Assembly (NCBI GenBank): GCA_040509755.1
Contig: JBEVKF010000070.1
Location: forward strand, 7,155-71,154
Length of the DNA: 64,000 nucleotides
Reading direction: 5' to 3'
From: JACVRW01 sp040509755
Lineage (GTDB): Bacteria > Actinomycetota > Thermoleophilia > Solirubrobacterales > Thermoleophilaceae
In this document: one piece after another, positions 15,512 to 22,946 of the stretch
Numbering within the stretch: the first letter of the stretch is position 1
Layout: every line of letters starts with the position of its first letter
Notes under the pieces: model-generated
Database searches by the model: none
What the model was told of the DNA's origin: nothing
Seen by the model: only the letters and a program-made list of their open reading frames with translations
Position numbers and translations under genes: made by a program

Positions 15512-16453
15512 ATGACCAAGTTGGAGAAGCGTGTCAACGTCGCCGCCGTCTTTTTGCCCTTCGTCGCCTTCCTGGCGGCGATCGTGCTCCTGTGGAACAG
15601 CGCCGTGTCGGCGACCTCCCTGGCGATCCTTGGTGTCATGTACGTGTTGACCGCGGTCGGCGTGACGGTCGGCTTCCACCGCCTTCTCACCCATCGCTCC
15701 TTCCAGGTCCCGAAGCCGCTCGAGTACACCTTCGCCATCCTGGGGTCGATGGCCGTACAGGGTCCGGTCATGAGCTGGGTCGCCGACCACCGCAAGCACC
15801 ACGCGCATGCTGACGAGGAGGGCGATCCCCACAGCCCGCACGTCGGGCACGGTGACGGCGCGACCGGCGTGCTGCGCGGTCTCTGGCACGCCCACACGGG
15901 CTGGCTGTTCTCGACCCAGGGGCAGGCCAGCGCCCGCCAGTACGCGAAGGACCTCTACGAGGATCCGGGCATGCGGCTCATCAACCGGCGCTTTCCGATG
16001 CTGGTGCTGCTCAGTCTCGCGGTCCCGGCGCTGGCCGGCTGGGCCATCACCGGAACGCTCGCCGGCGCCGCCGGCGGCCTGCTCTGGGGCGGGCTCGTGC
16101 GCATCTTCCTCGTGCACCACATCACGTGGAGCGTGAACTCGGTCTGCCACTTCCTCGGCACGCGCCGCTTCCAGACAGAGGACCAGTCCACCAACGTGGC
16201 CTGGTTGGCGCTGCCGTCTTTTGGGGAGTCGTGGCACCACAACCACCACGCCTTCCCGCGCTCGGCCTCTCACGGCCTGCGCCGCTGGGAGCAACTGCTC
16301 GACCCGTCAGCGCTTGTGATCACTTTCCTCGAAAAGGTCGGCCTCGCCCGGAACGTCGTGAGGATCGCGCCCGAGCGCCAGCACCAGCGTGAGCAGCAGG
16401 CCGGGCCGGTGCGCGCACGCGCAACAGAGCCGCGCGGCGCTTCAGCCCAGTGA
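15512..16453 (+). CDS. Membrane acyl-CoA/acyl-lipid desaturase (313 aa)
   Basis: A fatty acid desaturase with the three histidine boxes of the delta-9 type: HRLLTHRS, HRKHHAHAD and SWHHNHHAFP, which bind the di-iron centre. Four membrane spans surround them. It introduces a double bond into saturated acyl chains using oxygen and an electron donor. ATG 15512 follows a GAAGGTGGG Shine-Dalgarno. A basic tail of about 30 residues follows the last box. It is translationally coupled (GTGA) to the hemolysin III gene. With the cyclopropane synthase operon at 40-43 kb it implies active membrane-lipid tailoring. Confidence 0.9.
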   Translation: MTKLEKRVNVAAVFLPFVAFLAAIVLLWNSAVSATSLAILGVMYVLTAVGVTVGFHRLLTHRSFQVPKPLEYTFAILGSMAVQGPVMSWVADHRKHHAHADEEGDPHSPHVGHGDGATGVLRGLWHAHTGWLFSTQGQASARQYAKDLYEDPGMRLINRRFPMLVLLSLAVPALAGWAITGTLAGAAGGLLWGGLVRIFLVHHITWSVNSVCHFLGTRRFQTEDQSTNVAWLALPSFGESWHHNHHAFPRSASHGLRRWEQLLDPSALVITFLEKVGLARNVVRIAPERQHQREQQAGPVRARATEPRGASAQ

Positions 16454-17115
16454 CAGATACGTACCTCCTGCCCGACGGCCTGCCCCGGCCGCTTCTGAGG
16501 GGACTGCTTCATCTCGGCGCATTCGTGGTCGCGCTCGGCGTGGGCATCGCGCTCGTGCTTCTTGCCGGGCTCCACCACGCTCCCGTGTTCGCCGTCTACG
16601 GGCTTGCCGTCGCGGGGCTGTTCGGCGTCAGCGCGCTCTATCACCGAGGACGATGGCGGCCGGATGTCAGAGGGCGGCTCCAGCGACTCGATCACGCGAT
16701 GATCTTCGTCCTGATCGCCGGGACGTATACGCCGGTCTGCGTCTACGTGCTCGACGAGGGAGTCGGCCGGGCGCTCCTGGCCGTGGTCTGGGGTGGAGCC
16801 CTGGTGGCGGCGGTGCTCGAGCTGCGGCAGACCCCCGTGCCACGCGGGGTGATCGTCGCGCTCTCGATCGCACTCGGCTGGGCGGCCCTCCTCGGGCTGC
16901 CGGGCGTCGCTGACAAGCTCGGCTGGATCGCGACTGCTCTGATCGGACTCGGCGGGGTGCTCTACACCGTCGGAGCCGTCATCTACGCCCGACGTCGGCC
17001 AGACCCGCTACCCGACGTTTTCGGATACCACGAGCTCTTCCACAGCCTGACGATCGGCGGGGCCGCCTGCCACTACGCGGTCATCGCGTTCTGGGTCCTG
17101 CCGCTGACGCAGTAG
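16450..17115 (+). CDS. Hemolysin III / PAQR-family membrane protein (221 aa)
   Basis: Seven-span HlyIII-type protein. The conserved blocks are SALYHR, LDHAMIFVLIAGTYTPVC and GYHELFHSLTIGGAACHY, carrying the Ser/His/Asp/His residues that form the zinc site of the PAQR/CREST superfamily. A hydrolase role toward membrane lipids is proposed for the superfamily; the hemolysin name is historical. The start GTG overlaps the desaturase TGA, so the two are cotranslated and probably act on the same membrane lipids. Its last 108 bases overlap the convergent STAS gene. Confidence 0.88.
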   Translation: MTDTYLLPDGLPRPLLRGLLHLGAFVVALGVGIALVLLAGLHHAPVFAVYGLAVAGLFGVSALYHRGRWRPDVRGRLQRLDHAMIFVLIAGTYTPVCVYVLDEGVGRALLAVVWGGALVAAVLELRQTPVPRGVIVALSIALGWAALLGLPGVADKLGWIATALIGLGGVLYTVGAVIYARRRPDPLPDVFGYHELFHSLTIGGAACHYAVIAFWVLPLTQ

Positions 17116-17448
17116 CGGCGCCACCAGCGGCAGCTCCGATCTGGTGCCGCTCAACTCGACGAGCCGCCACACCGCCCTGGATGCCCGGACGATGTAGAAC
17201 GCCCAGTCGTGCGTGTCGCCGGCGCGTGCCGAGCGGACCAGCACCCGCAGCCCGGCGGAGTCGATGAAGCTGACAGCCGACCGGTCGAGCAGCACCATCA
17301 CCCCGTCCGCCCGTGCCGCGTCGAGCGCCGAGCCCAGGCGGTCCGCGGTACTTCGGTCGAGCTCGTCGCCGGGTCGTATCAGGCAGGTCCCCTCCAGCGG
17401 CTCCACCGAGACTCTGAAATGCGGACTGGACCTCACGGAACCCTCCAA
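17008..17448 (-). CDS. STAS-domain protein (146 aa)
   Basis: A STAS domain of about residues 10-110: CLIRPGDELDRSTADRLGSA, then MVLLDRSAVSFIDSAGLRVL with the conserved phosphorylatable Ser, ending VWRLVELSG. Antagonist-type STAS proteins act in partner switching or MEDS-type regulation. The last 36 residues are encoded inside the convergent hemolysin III gene and look like read-through sequence rather than a domain, so the functional protein may effectively end near residue 110. Confidence 0.78.
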   Translation of the reverse strand: MEGSVRSSPHFRVSVEPLEGTCLIRPGDELDRSTADRLGSALDAARADGVMVLLDRSAVSFIDSAGLRVLVRSARAGDTHDWAFYIVRASRAVWRLVELSGTRSELPLVAPLLRQRQDPERDDRVVAGGPADRQAVEELVVSENVG

Positions 17449-17470
17449 ATGGTGATCATCGGGACATCAG

Positions 17471-17487
17471 CCTCCCGTCGGGGGAGG
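17471..17487. promoter_or_regulatory. Hairpin upstream of the STAS gene
   Basis: CCTCCC, five bases, GGGAGG lies between the divergent STAS start (17448) and the MpsC remnant. It could be an operator, or a terminator of the decayed MpsC gene. Confidence 0.3.
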
Positions 17488-17526
17488 CGGGGTCCAGAAC
17501 AGCTCGATGGCCAGGTTCCGCTCCGG

Positions 17527-17703
17527 CTAAAACTGGAAGGAGTCATGAAGCACGGGTCGACCGGTCACGCGCTGAACCTCACCGATCAGCTGCTCGCGCT
17601 TGGCCTCGCGGATGACCGTCCGGGCCTGACAGACGAGATCCGTGCGACCGCCCAGAATGAGGACGCGCTCGTGCGGGGCGAGGATGTCGCGGAGGAAGGT
17701 CAC
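17527..17703 (-). pseudogene. MpsC/DUF2294-like protein, 5'-truncated remnant
   Basis: The frame from 17703 down to TAG at 17527 reads VTFLRDILAPHERVLILGG, then a helix ARTVIREAKREQLIGEVQRV and TGRPVLHDSFQF. This aligns with the second half of DUF2294 (Na-translocating membrane-potential MpsC domain), where LLRDxLTxxER, a helical stretch and LTGRxV are conserved. An in-frame stop lies immediately upstream and the N-terminal half is missing. The truncation point coincides with that of the divergent KaiC-like gene. Confidence 0.6.
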
Positions 17704-18833
17704 GTACTACGAGGACCTCGGCGGCACCGTCGGCGGTGAGGGCGGGCTCGCTGCCGTCGTGGAGCGCATCGGCGAGCTGATCAAGGAGCGGCGGCCGGGG
17801 ATCATCGCGATCGACAGCTTCAAGGCGCTGGCCGCGTTCGCGGACGACGCGCGTGCCTTCCGAGGCTTTCTCCACGAACTCGCCGCGCTCCTCACGGCCT
17901 TCCCCGCAACCTGTTTCTGGATTGGCGAATACAGCGAGGAGGAGATGCGCACGGCGCCGGAGTTCGCAGTCGCGGACGGCGTCATCTCGCTCGCGACGGA
18001 GCGCGTGAACGAGCGCACGCTACGCCTGATCCAGGTGGCCAAGCTGCGCGGCAGCGACTTCCGCTCAGGACGTCACACATATCGCCTCTCCGAGGACGGC
18101 ATCACGGTCTTTCCCCGGCTCGCCGACGTCCTCAGGACGGATGACTACCGGCTCAGCGACGAGCGGATCTCGTCCGGGATCACGCCGCTCGACACGATGC
18201 TCGCCGAGGGCTACGCGCCGGGTAGCTCCACGCTGGTGGCCGGGCCGTCGGGTGTCGGCAAGACGTTGATGGGCCTCCACTTCATCTTCAGCGGCGCCGC
18301 AAAGCGGTGAGCCCGGGGTGATCGCGAGCCTGCAGGAGAACCCGATTCAGCTGCAGCAGGTCGCCGACGGCTTCGGCTGGTCGCTCGACGACGACCAGGT
18401 GGCGGTCATGTACCGATCTCCCAACGACGTCTACATCGACGAATGGGTGTACGACCTACTCGACCTGATCGAGCGCACCCGGGCGAAGCGCGTACTGATC
18501 GACAGCCCGAGCGACCTTCAGTACGCGGCGCCGGATCCCGTGCGCTTCCGCGAGTTCGTCTACTCGCTCATGCAACGCCTGTCGCGGCAGGGCATCAGCC
18601 CGATCATGACCAGCGAGATACCCGACCTCTTCCACGTCGGCCGGCTGGCCGAATACGGCATTTCGCACCTCTCCGACACCGTCATCCTGCTCCAGTACCT
18701 GCGCGCCGAATCACAACTGCTGCGCACGGTCACGATCCTCAAGTCGCGCGGCACCGCCCACGACCCCGAGATCCGCGAATTCGACATCACGCCGGACGGG
18801 ATCGTCCTCGGAGATCCGATCGTCGGACGCTAG
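17696..18833 (+). pseudogene. KaiC-like dual-RecA ATPase, 5'-truncated and frameshifted
   Basis: Homology to RAD55/KaiC-type ATPases starts abruptly at VTYYEDLGGTVGG. The first RecA domain keeps Walker B (IIAIDSFKALAAF) but has lost its first 100 or so residues with Walker A. The second domain begins ISSGITPLDTMLAEGY with Walker A GPSGVGKT, then meets TGA at 18308. The continuation GVIASLQENP is in another frame: removing one C near 18306 gives FSGAAKGEPGVIAS. The remainder runs to TAG 18831 with Walker B RVLIDSPSDL. Two independent lesions mark it as non-functional. Confidence 0.8.
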
Positions 18834-18856
18834 AAGTGTGTGTTGATTGCCCCAAA

Positions 18857-18883
18857 GTTTTACCGCTCCCACAGGTGGGGTAC
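18857..18883 (+). promoter_or_regulatory. Sigma-B/F-like stress promoter
   Basis: GTTT, 17 bases, GGGTAC matches the actinobacterial general-stress sigma consensus (GTTT, 14-17 bases, GGGTAT/C). It lies 122 bases upstream of the small membrane protein at 19005, with the DUF892-type gene next downstream. The promoter class is inferred from sequence only. Confidence 0.5.
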
Positions 18884-19004
18884 ATAAGTCGAGCAGGCAC
18901 GAGCCTTCATTAGCAACGGCGCGCTCTGCCTCTCACACAACCCGCCGGACCCCCTCGCAGTGTGCGTGGGCCCCCTCCGGCGACTACCCCCCCAAGGAGT
19001 TTTC

Positions 19005-19346
19005 ATGGCAGCAACAGACGTCACCCGCGATACGTCGCGGACGAACGGAATCCGGGCCCGGATCGCGGAGCGCAATCACGAGACCAAGGCAGCGTTCAAG
19101 ACGACCGAGTTCTGGGGCATGATCGCCCTGGTCGTGACGATCCTCGTCAGCGCCGCACTGATCAACGGTGGCGACAACGGCACGGACGAGTTCATCGCCA
19201 AGCAGGCATGGCTGTACGTCTCGATCCTCGGCGCGGCCTACTTCATCTCCCGTGGCCTTGCCAAGTCGGGCAGCTACGAGCCGGACGCCGACTACAACCC
19301 GGTCGACCTGACCGAGCGCAAGCGCAACGGCGGCACAGACCGCTAA
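19005..19346 (+). CDS. Small membrane protein of unknown function (113 aa)
   Basis: Strong Shine-Dalgarno AAGGAG six bases before ATG 19005. The protein has a charged N-terminus of about 32 residues (MAATDVTRDTSRTNGIRARI), one clear membrane segment (MIALVVTILVSAALINGG), a second hydrophobic stretch (LYVSILGAAYFISRGLA) and a charged tail. Similar two-span proteins occur near stress genes in actinobacteria, but I do not recognise a named family. It is bracketed by a stress-type promoter and a strong terminator, so it is mainly monocistronic. Confidence 0.75.
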   Translation: MAATDVTRDTSRTNGIRARIAERNHETKAAFKTTEFWGMIALVVTILVSAALINGGDNGTDEFIAKQAWLYVSILGAAYFISRGLAKSGSYEPDADYNPVDLTERKRNGGTDR

Positions 19347-19365
19347 GACGGAGCTCCGCGTGTAC

Positions 19366-19396
19366 GAGACCGGGCGGCACGAAGCCGCCCGGTCTC
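19366..19396 (+). terminator. Strong terminator hairpin
   Basis: A perfect 13-base-pair stem (GAGACCGGGCGGC / GCCGCCCGGTCTC) with an ACGAA loop lies 20 bases after the stop at 19346. There is no T run, common in high-GC genomes. Read-through would reach the DUF892-type gene. Confidence 0.8.
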
Positions 19397-19438
19397 TACC
19401 CGGCTCGCGACCCCCCCCACAAACTGAGAGTGAATTTC

Positions 19439-20431
19439 GTGACTAAGCAGCAAGACCAGAAGATCGTGCAGTACCTGAACGAGGCCCATGGTGCCGAGCT
19501 GGCGCTCGTGCGCCAGTTGCAGGCTCAGATAGCGATGACCCCGAGTGGTCAGTACCGCGACGGGCTCGAGACCCACCTTCAGGAGACTCGGCGGCACGCC
19601 GAGCGCCTCGAGGGCCGGCTGGCCGAGCTGGGGCAGGGCAACAACCCGCTTCAGGTCGGGCTGGGTGCCCTGGAGAGCCTGGTAGGCCAGGCTCTGGCGT
19701 TGACCAAGACGCCGTTCGATCTGGTTCGCGGAACCGGTGGCGAAGAGAAGGTGCTGAAGAACGCCAAGGACTCCTGCGCCGCGGAGGCGCTGGAAATCGC
19801 CACCTACACCGCTCTGGCCCGGCTCGCCCGGAGCGCCGGAGACGCCAAGACCGAGCGTCTGGCCAAGTCCGTTCTCGGGGACGAGCAGCGGATGCTGGAC
19901 CGGCTTCTGAAGGAGATCCCGCGCCTGACCGACGCCGTGGCACGGGCGGAGTTCAACGGTGACGGCTCATATGACGTGACCGAGACGGGCGCCGCCGACA
20001 CGCTGCGCGAGGTCGGCGGTACGGCCAAGCGCACCACTCGCCGGGCCCGCAAGGTACCGGGAGTCGCGCGCGCCGAGGGCACGGTCAAGGGCGCCGTGGC
20101 GTCCGAGTCCGACCTGGCAATCCCGAAGTACGACTCGCTCGGCGCGAACGAGGTTCAGGAGAAGCTGTCCGAGCTGTCCCAGGTCGACCTGGCCAAGGTC
20201 AACGCCTACGAGCGTAAGAACCAGAACCGCACCACCATCACCAGCCGCATCGACTCCCTGCAGGCGTCCGAGCCCTGGCCCGGCTACGACGAGCTGAGCG
20301 TCGAGGAAGTCCGTGCCGTGCTCTCCGAGGGCGACGAGACCCTCAGCAAGACGGTCCGCACCTACGAGCGCAAGCACAAGGATCGCGCCGGCGTCCTCCA
20401 GGCAACCGAGCGCGAGCTCAGCAACGCCTAG
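19439..20431 (+). CDS. DUF892/ferritin-like protein with C-terminal YER-repeat module (330 aa)
   Basis: Residues about 1-160 form a four-helix ferritin-like domain of the DUF892 (YciE) type: VQYLNEAHGAELALVRQLQA, LETHLQETRRHAERLEGRL, AAEALEIATYTALARLA and LAKSVLGDEQRMLDRLL, with Glu/His residues in metal-site positions. After a basic linker (230) come two copies of the YER module (IPKYDSLGANEV, VNAYERKNQNR; WPGYDELSVEEV, VRTYERKHKDR). GTG 19439 is preferred over GTG 19430 because of the GAGAG Shine-Dalgarno. Probably a stress-induced iron or DNA-protection protein (inference). Its stop overlaps the convergent BrkB gene. Confidence 0.8.
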   Translation: MTKQQDQKIVQYLNEAHGAELALVRQLQAQIAMTPSGQYRDGLETHLQETRRHAERLEGRLAELGQGNNPLQVGLGALESLVGQALALTKTPFDLVRGTGGEEKVLKNAKDSCAAEALEIATYTALARLARSAGDAKTERLAKSVLGDEQRMLDRLLKEIPRLTDAVARAEFNGDGSYDVTETGAADTLREVGGTAKRTTRRARKVPGVARAEGTVKGAVASESDLAIPKYDSLGANEVQEKLSELSQVDLAKVNAYERKNQNRTTITSRIDSLQASEPWPGYDELSVEEVRAVLSEGDETLSKTVRTYERKHKDRAGVLQATERELSNA

Positions 20432-21303
20432 GGGCGACCGATCGAGCCATGGGAGGGGGCCCCGGGCACGGGGTCCCGCTCCCGCTCGATCTCCGCGTTC
20501 AGCTCCGCGCCGAGTAGCAGCGCGACGTTGGTGAGCCACAGCCAGGCGACGAGCACTATGGCGCCCGCGAAGGTGCCGTAGATCGCGCCCACGTCGGCGA
20601 CCTTCGAGACGTAGGTGGACAGGCCGAAGGACGCGGCGAGCCAGAGCAGCACCCCGACCACCGCGCCGGGCGTCACCCAGCGGAAGGAGCGTTGCTCCAC
20701 ATCAGGCGTGACGTAGTAGATGAACGCGAACACCAACATCGCCGTCGCCACCGCGCCGGGCCATCGCGCGATGTTCCATGCGTGGGCGGTGGTCGAACCG
20801 AGTCCGATGAAGCCCAGCAGGTCTTCGGCGAAGCGTCCCCCCACGAAGGCCATGATGAGACTCACCAGCACCAGGGTCATCAGCACGACGGTGGACGCGA
20901 CGTCGATCGTCTTGCGCCGCAGGAAGCTGCGCCCGCCCTCAACCTCGAAGACCACGTTGAGGGCTCGGCGGGCCGCTTCCAGGGCGCCGGTCGTTCCATA
21001 GAGCGCGACCACGACGCTGATCGCCAGAGCGGTCGCCGCGGTTCCCTTGCTCTGGAGCGCGCCGCGAAGCGAGCGATCGAGCGGGTCCACCACCGACGCC
21101 GGCGCGACCTCGCGCAGGTATCCGATGATCGCGTTGTAGGTCTCGGGATACTGCCCCAGCAGGCCGAGCAGCGACAGCGCGAGCAGCACGGCCGGGAACA
21201 ACGACATGAGCGCGTAGTACGTGAGCGCCGCCGCGTGGTGGGTCATCTGGTCGTCGTAGAACGACACCACCGTCCGTTTGACGATCGTTCTGGCTCGGCT
21301 CAC
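20428..21303 (-). CDS. YihY/BrkB-family membrane protein (291 aa)
   Basis: Six-span protein of the YihY/BrkB (virulence factor BrkB, formerly RNase BN) family. Characteristic features: HHAAALTYYALMSLFPAVLL at the first span, the GTTGALEAARRALNVVF helix, FAFIYYVTPDV and the loop with WVTPGAVVGVLLWLAASFG, then YGTFAGAIVLVAWLWLTN. A role in lipid or solute transport is suspected; no activity is proven. A polar tail of about 20 residues follows (EIERERDPVPGAP). Starts with GTG. Confidence 0.88.
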   Translation of the reverse strand: MSRARTIVKRTVVSFYDDQMTHHAAALTYYALMSLFPAVLLALSLLGLLGQYPETYNAIIGYLREVAPASVVDPLDRSLRGALQSKGTAATALAISVVVALYGTTGALEAARRALNVVFEVEGGRSFLRRKTIDVASTVVLMTLVLVSLIMAFVGGRFAEDLLGFIGLGSTTAHAWNIARWPGAVATAMLVFAFIYYVTPDVEQRSFRWVTPGAVVGVLLWLAASFGLSTYVSKVADVGAIYGTFAGAIVLVAWLWLTNVALLLGAELNAEIERERDPVPGAPSHGSIGRP

Positions 21304-21339
21304 CCACCTAGCGTGCCCAAAGGCGCCGTGATGTGACGC

Positions 21340-22128
21340 TCAGGCGCGGCCGGCGGGCACCGCCGCGTCCAGCCACTCCTCGAAGGTCGGGCCGGCGAGC
21401 GTGGCGTTCGGTCCGGGCAGCGCGGCCCCGTTTGCGTAGCGCTCGCTGTCCGGGTCGGAGGGGTCGCCGGTCGTCTCCTCGACGCGCAGGCCCTCGCCGC
21501 GACGCTCGGCCAGCAGGCGCGCGGCGTCGGCGAGCCACCACTCGCGCGGGCCGGCGATCTCCGTCGTCTCGGCCGTCTCGAAGTCGGAGTCGGACGCGGT
21601 GGCGAGGTCGACCAGCGCCTCGGCGACCGTCCGCGCCGCCACCAGCTGGGTGCGCAGCTTCCAGACGTAGCTCACGTTCCCCTGGGTGCCCCACCGCATG
21701 AGCTCTTCCACGAACTCGTGGAACTGCGCCGCGCGCACGATGCGTGCCGGAATCGGGCCCGCCAGGGCGGCGTGCTCCTGCGCGACCTTGGCGGCGTTGT
21801 AGCCGCCCTCGAACTCGTCGATCCCGATGATCGACACCACGACCAGCCGCCGCGCGCCGGCCCGCTGACCGGCCTCCTGCAGGTTGCGGGCCGAGATCGT
21901 GAAGAACTCCGTCGCGGCCTGCCGATCCGGCGACGGCCCGGTGGCGGCGTCGATGATCGTGCCGACGCCGGCGAGGGCCTCGTCCAGTCCCTCGCCCGTG
22001 ATCACGTCGACACCCTGCGAACGCGAGATCGGCACGACCTCGTACCCGCGTGACTCGAGGATCTCGACGATGGGCCGGCCCACCCGCCCGGTCGCTCCCG
22101 CCACTGCGATCTTGGTGCTCTGCGGCAT
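21340..22128 (-). CDS. NmrA-like NAD(P)-binding atypical SDR (262 aa)
   Basis: Rossmann fold with the GATGRVGRPIVEIL nucleotide motif at residues 10-23 and the AATGPSPDRQAATEFF and RRLVVVSIIGID segments of atypical short-chain dehydrogenases (NmrA/azoreductase-like). It lacks the YxxxK pair in its usual place, although YNAAKVAQE may serve. Relatives act as redox sensors, epimerases or quinone reductases; the role is unknown. Shine-Dalgarno AAGGAGA before the ATG. It follows the catabolic operon on the same strand after a 65-base gap, so may be cotranscribed. Confidence 0.82.
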   Translation of the reverse strand: MPQSTKIAVAGATGRVGRPIVEILESRGYEVVPISRSQGVDVITGEGLDEALAGVGTIIDAATGPSPDRQAATEFFTISARNLQEAGQRAGARRLVVVSIIGIDEFEGGYNAAKVAQEHAALAGPIPARIVRAAQFHEFVEELMRWGTQGNVSYVWKLRTQLVAARTVAEALVDLATASDSDFETAETTEIAGPREWWLADAARLLAERRGEGLRVEETTGDPSDPDSERYANGAALPGPNATLAGPTFEEWLDAAVPAGRA

Positions 22129-22193
22129 CTCTGTCTCCTTGAAGTGGATTGCGCCTCACTCCGTAGACCCCCCGCGGCACCGCTATGTGACAG

Positions 22194-22946
22194 CTAGCGC
22201 GTCCGGGCGCGGAACGCCGCGAGCGCCTCGCGGGCGTCCGGCTCGTCGAAGAGGCGCACGCAGTGGTGGGTCTCGCGGTCCATCGCCGCGGGCAGCAGCT
22301 CGCCGAAGCGCTCGTTCAACATCGCCTTTGTCGCGGCCAGCGCGTCGCGCGAGCTGCGCGAGAAGACCTCGGCCCAGTGGTCGATCCGGGCGTCGAGCTG
22401 TTCGGGCGCGACCATCTCGGTCGCGAAGCCGTGCTCCCTGGCCCAGGCCGCGTCGCGCCCGTCGCCGCTGAGGAGCAGTTCCCGCGCGGCCGTCTCGCCG
22501 AGCAGCTCGGGCACGAAGAGCGTGCCCGCGTTGCTCATCACGAGTCCGATGCGGATCTCGGGTGTGAGCAGCCGAACGCGGTTCGTGCACAGGCGCAGGT
22601 CGCAGCTCGCGGCGAACTCGAGCGCGCCGCCCACGCACACGCCGTCCACCGCCGCGACGGCGGGCACCGGGGAGGCCAGCACCACGCGTGTCATCCGCTG
22701 GAAGCCCTCGATCGTCGCGGCCCAAGCGGCCGAGTCGGCCTCGATCGCCGACCGGAGGTCGTCGCCTGCGGAGAAGTGCTCACCGGCGCCGCGCAGCACG
22801 ACGCAGCGGACACCCGTGTCGCGCCCCGCCTCCTCGACGGCATCCGCGACCGCGCTCATGGTCTCGAGGTCCCACGCGTTTCGGCGCTCCTGGCGGTCCC
22901 AGGTCACGACGCGGGCGGCCCCGCGCTCGGCGGTGGTCACGGTCAT
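22194..22946 (-). CDS. Enoyl-CoA hydratase/isomerase (250 aa)
   Basis: A crotonase-fold protein of typical length. The first oxyanion segment is RGAGEHFSAGDDLRSA, the second VCVGGALEFAASCDLRLC, followed by LTPEIRIGLVMSNAGT; the Glu of GGALEF and the PE pair are in catalytic-region positions. It would hydrate or isomerise an enoyl-CoA. Its ATG overlaps the stop of the CoA ligase gene (ATGA), so ligase and hydratase probably process the same acid. It is the last gene of the hydantoinase operon. Confidence 0.88.
   Translation of the reverse strand: MTVTTAERGAARVVTWDRQERRNAWDLETMSAVADAVEEAGRDTGVRCVVLRGAGEHFSAGDDLRSAIEADSAAWAATIEGFQRMTRVVLASPVPAVAAVDGVCVGGALEFAASCDLRLCTNRVRLLTPEIRIGLVMSNAGTLFVPELLGETAARELLLSGDGRDAAWAREHGFATEMVAPEQLDARIDHWAEVFSRSSRDALAATKAMLNERFGELLPAAMDRETHHCVRLFDEPDAREALAAFRARTR

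Noticed and set aside
17209..17739. Plus-strand frame covering the missing start of the KaiC-like gene
   Set aside because: Its translation shows no Walker A or RecA pattern; the minus strand there encodes the MpsC fragment instead.
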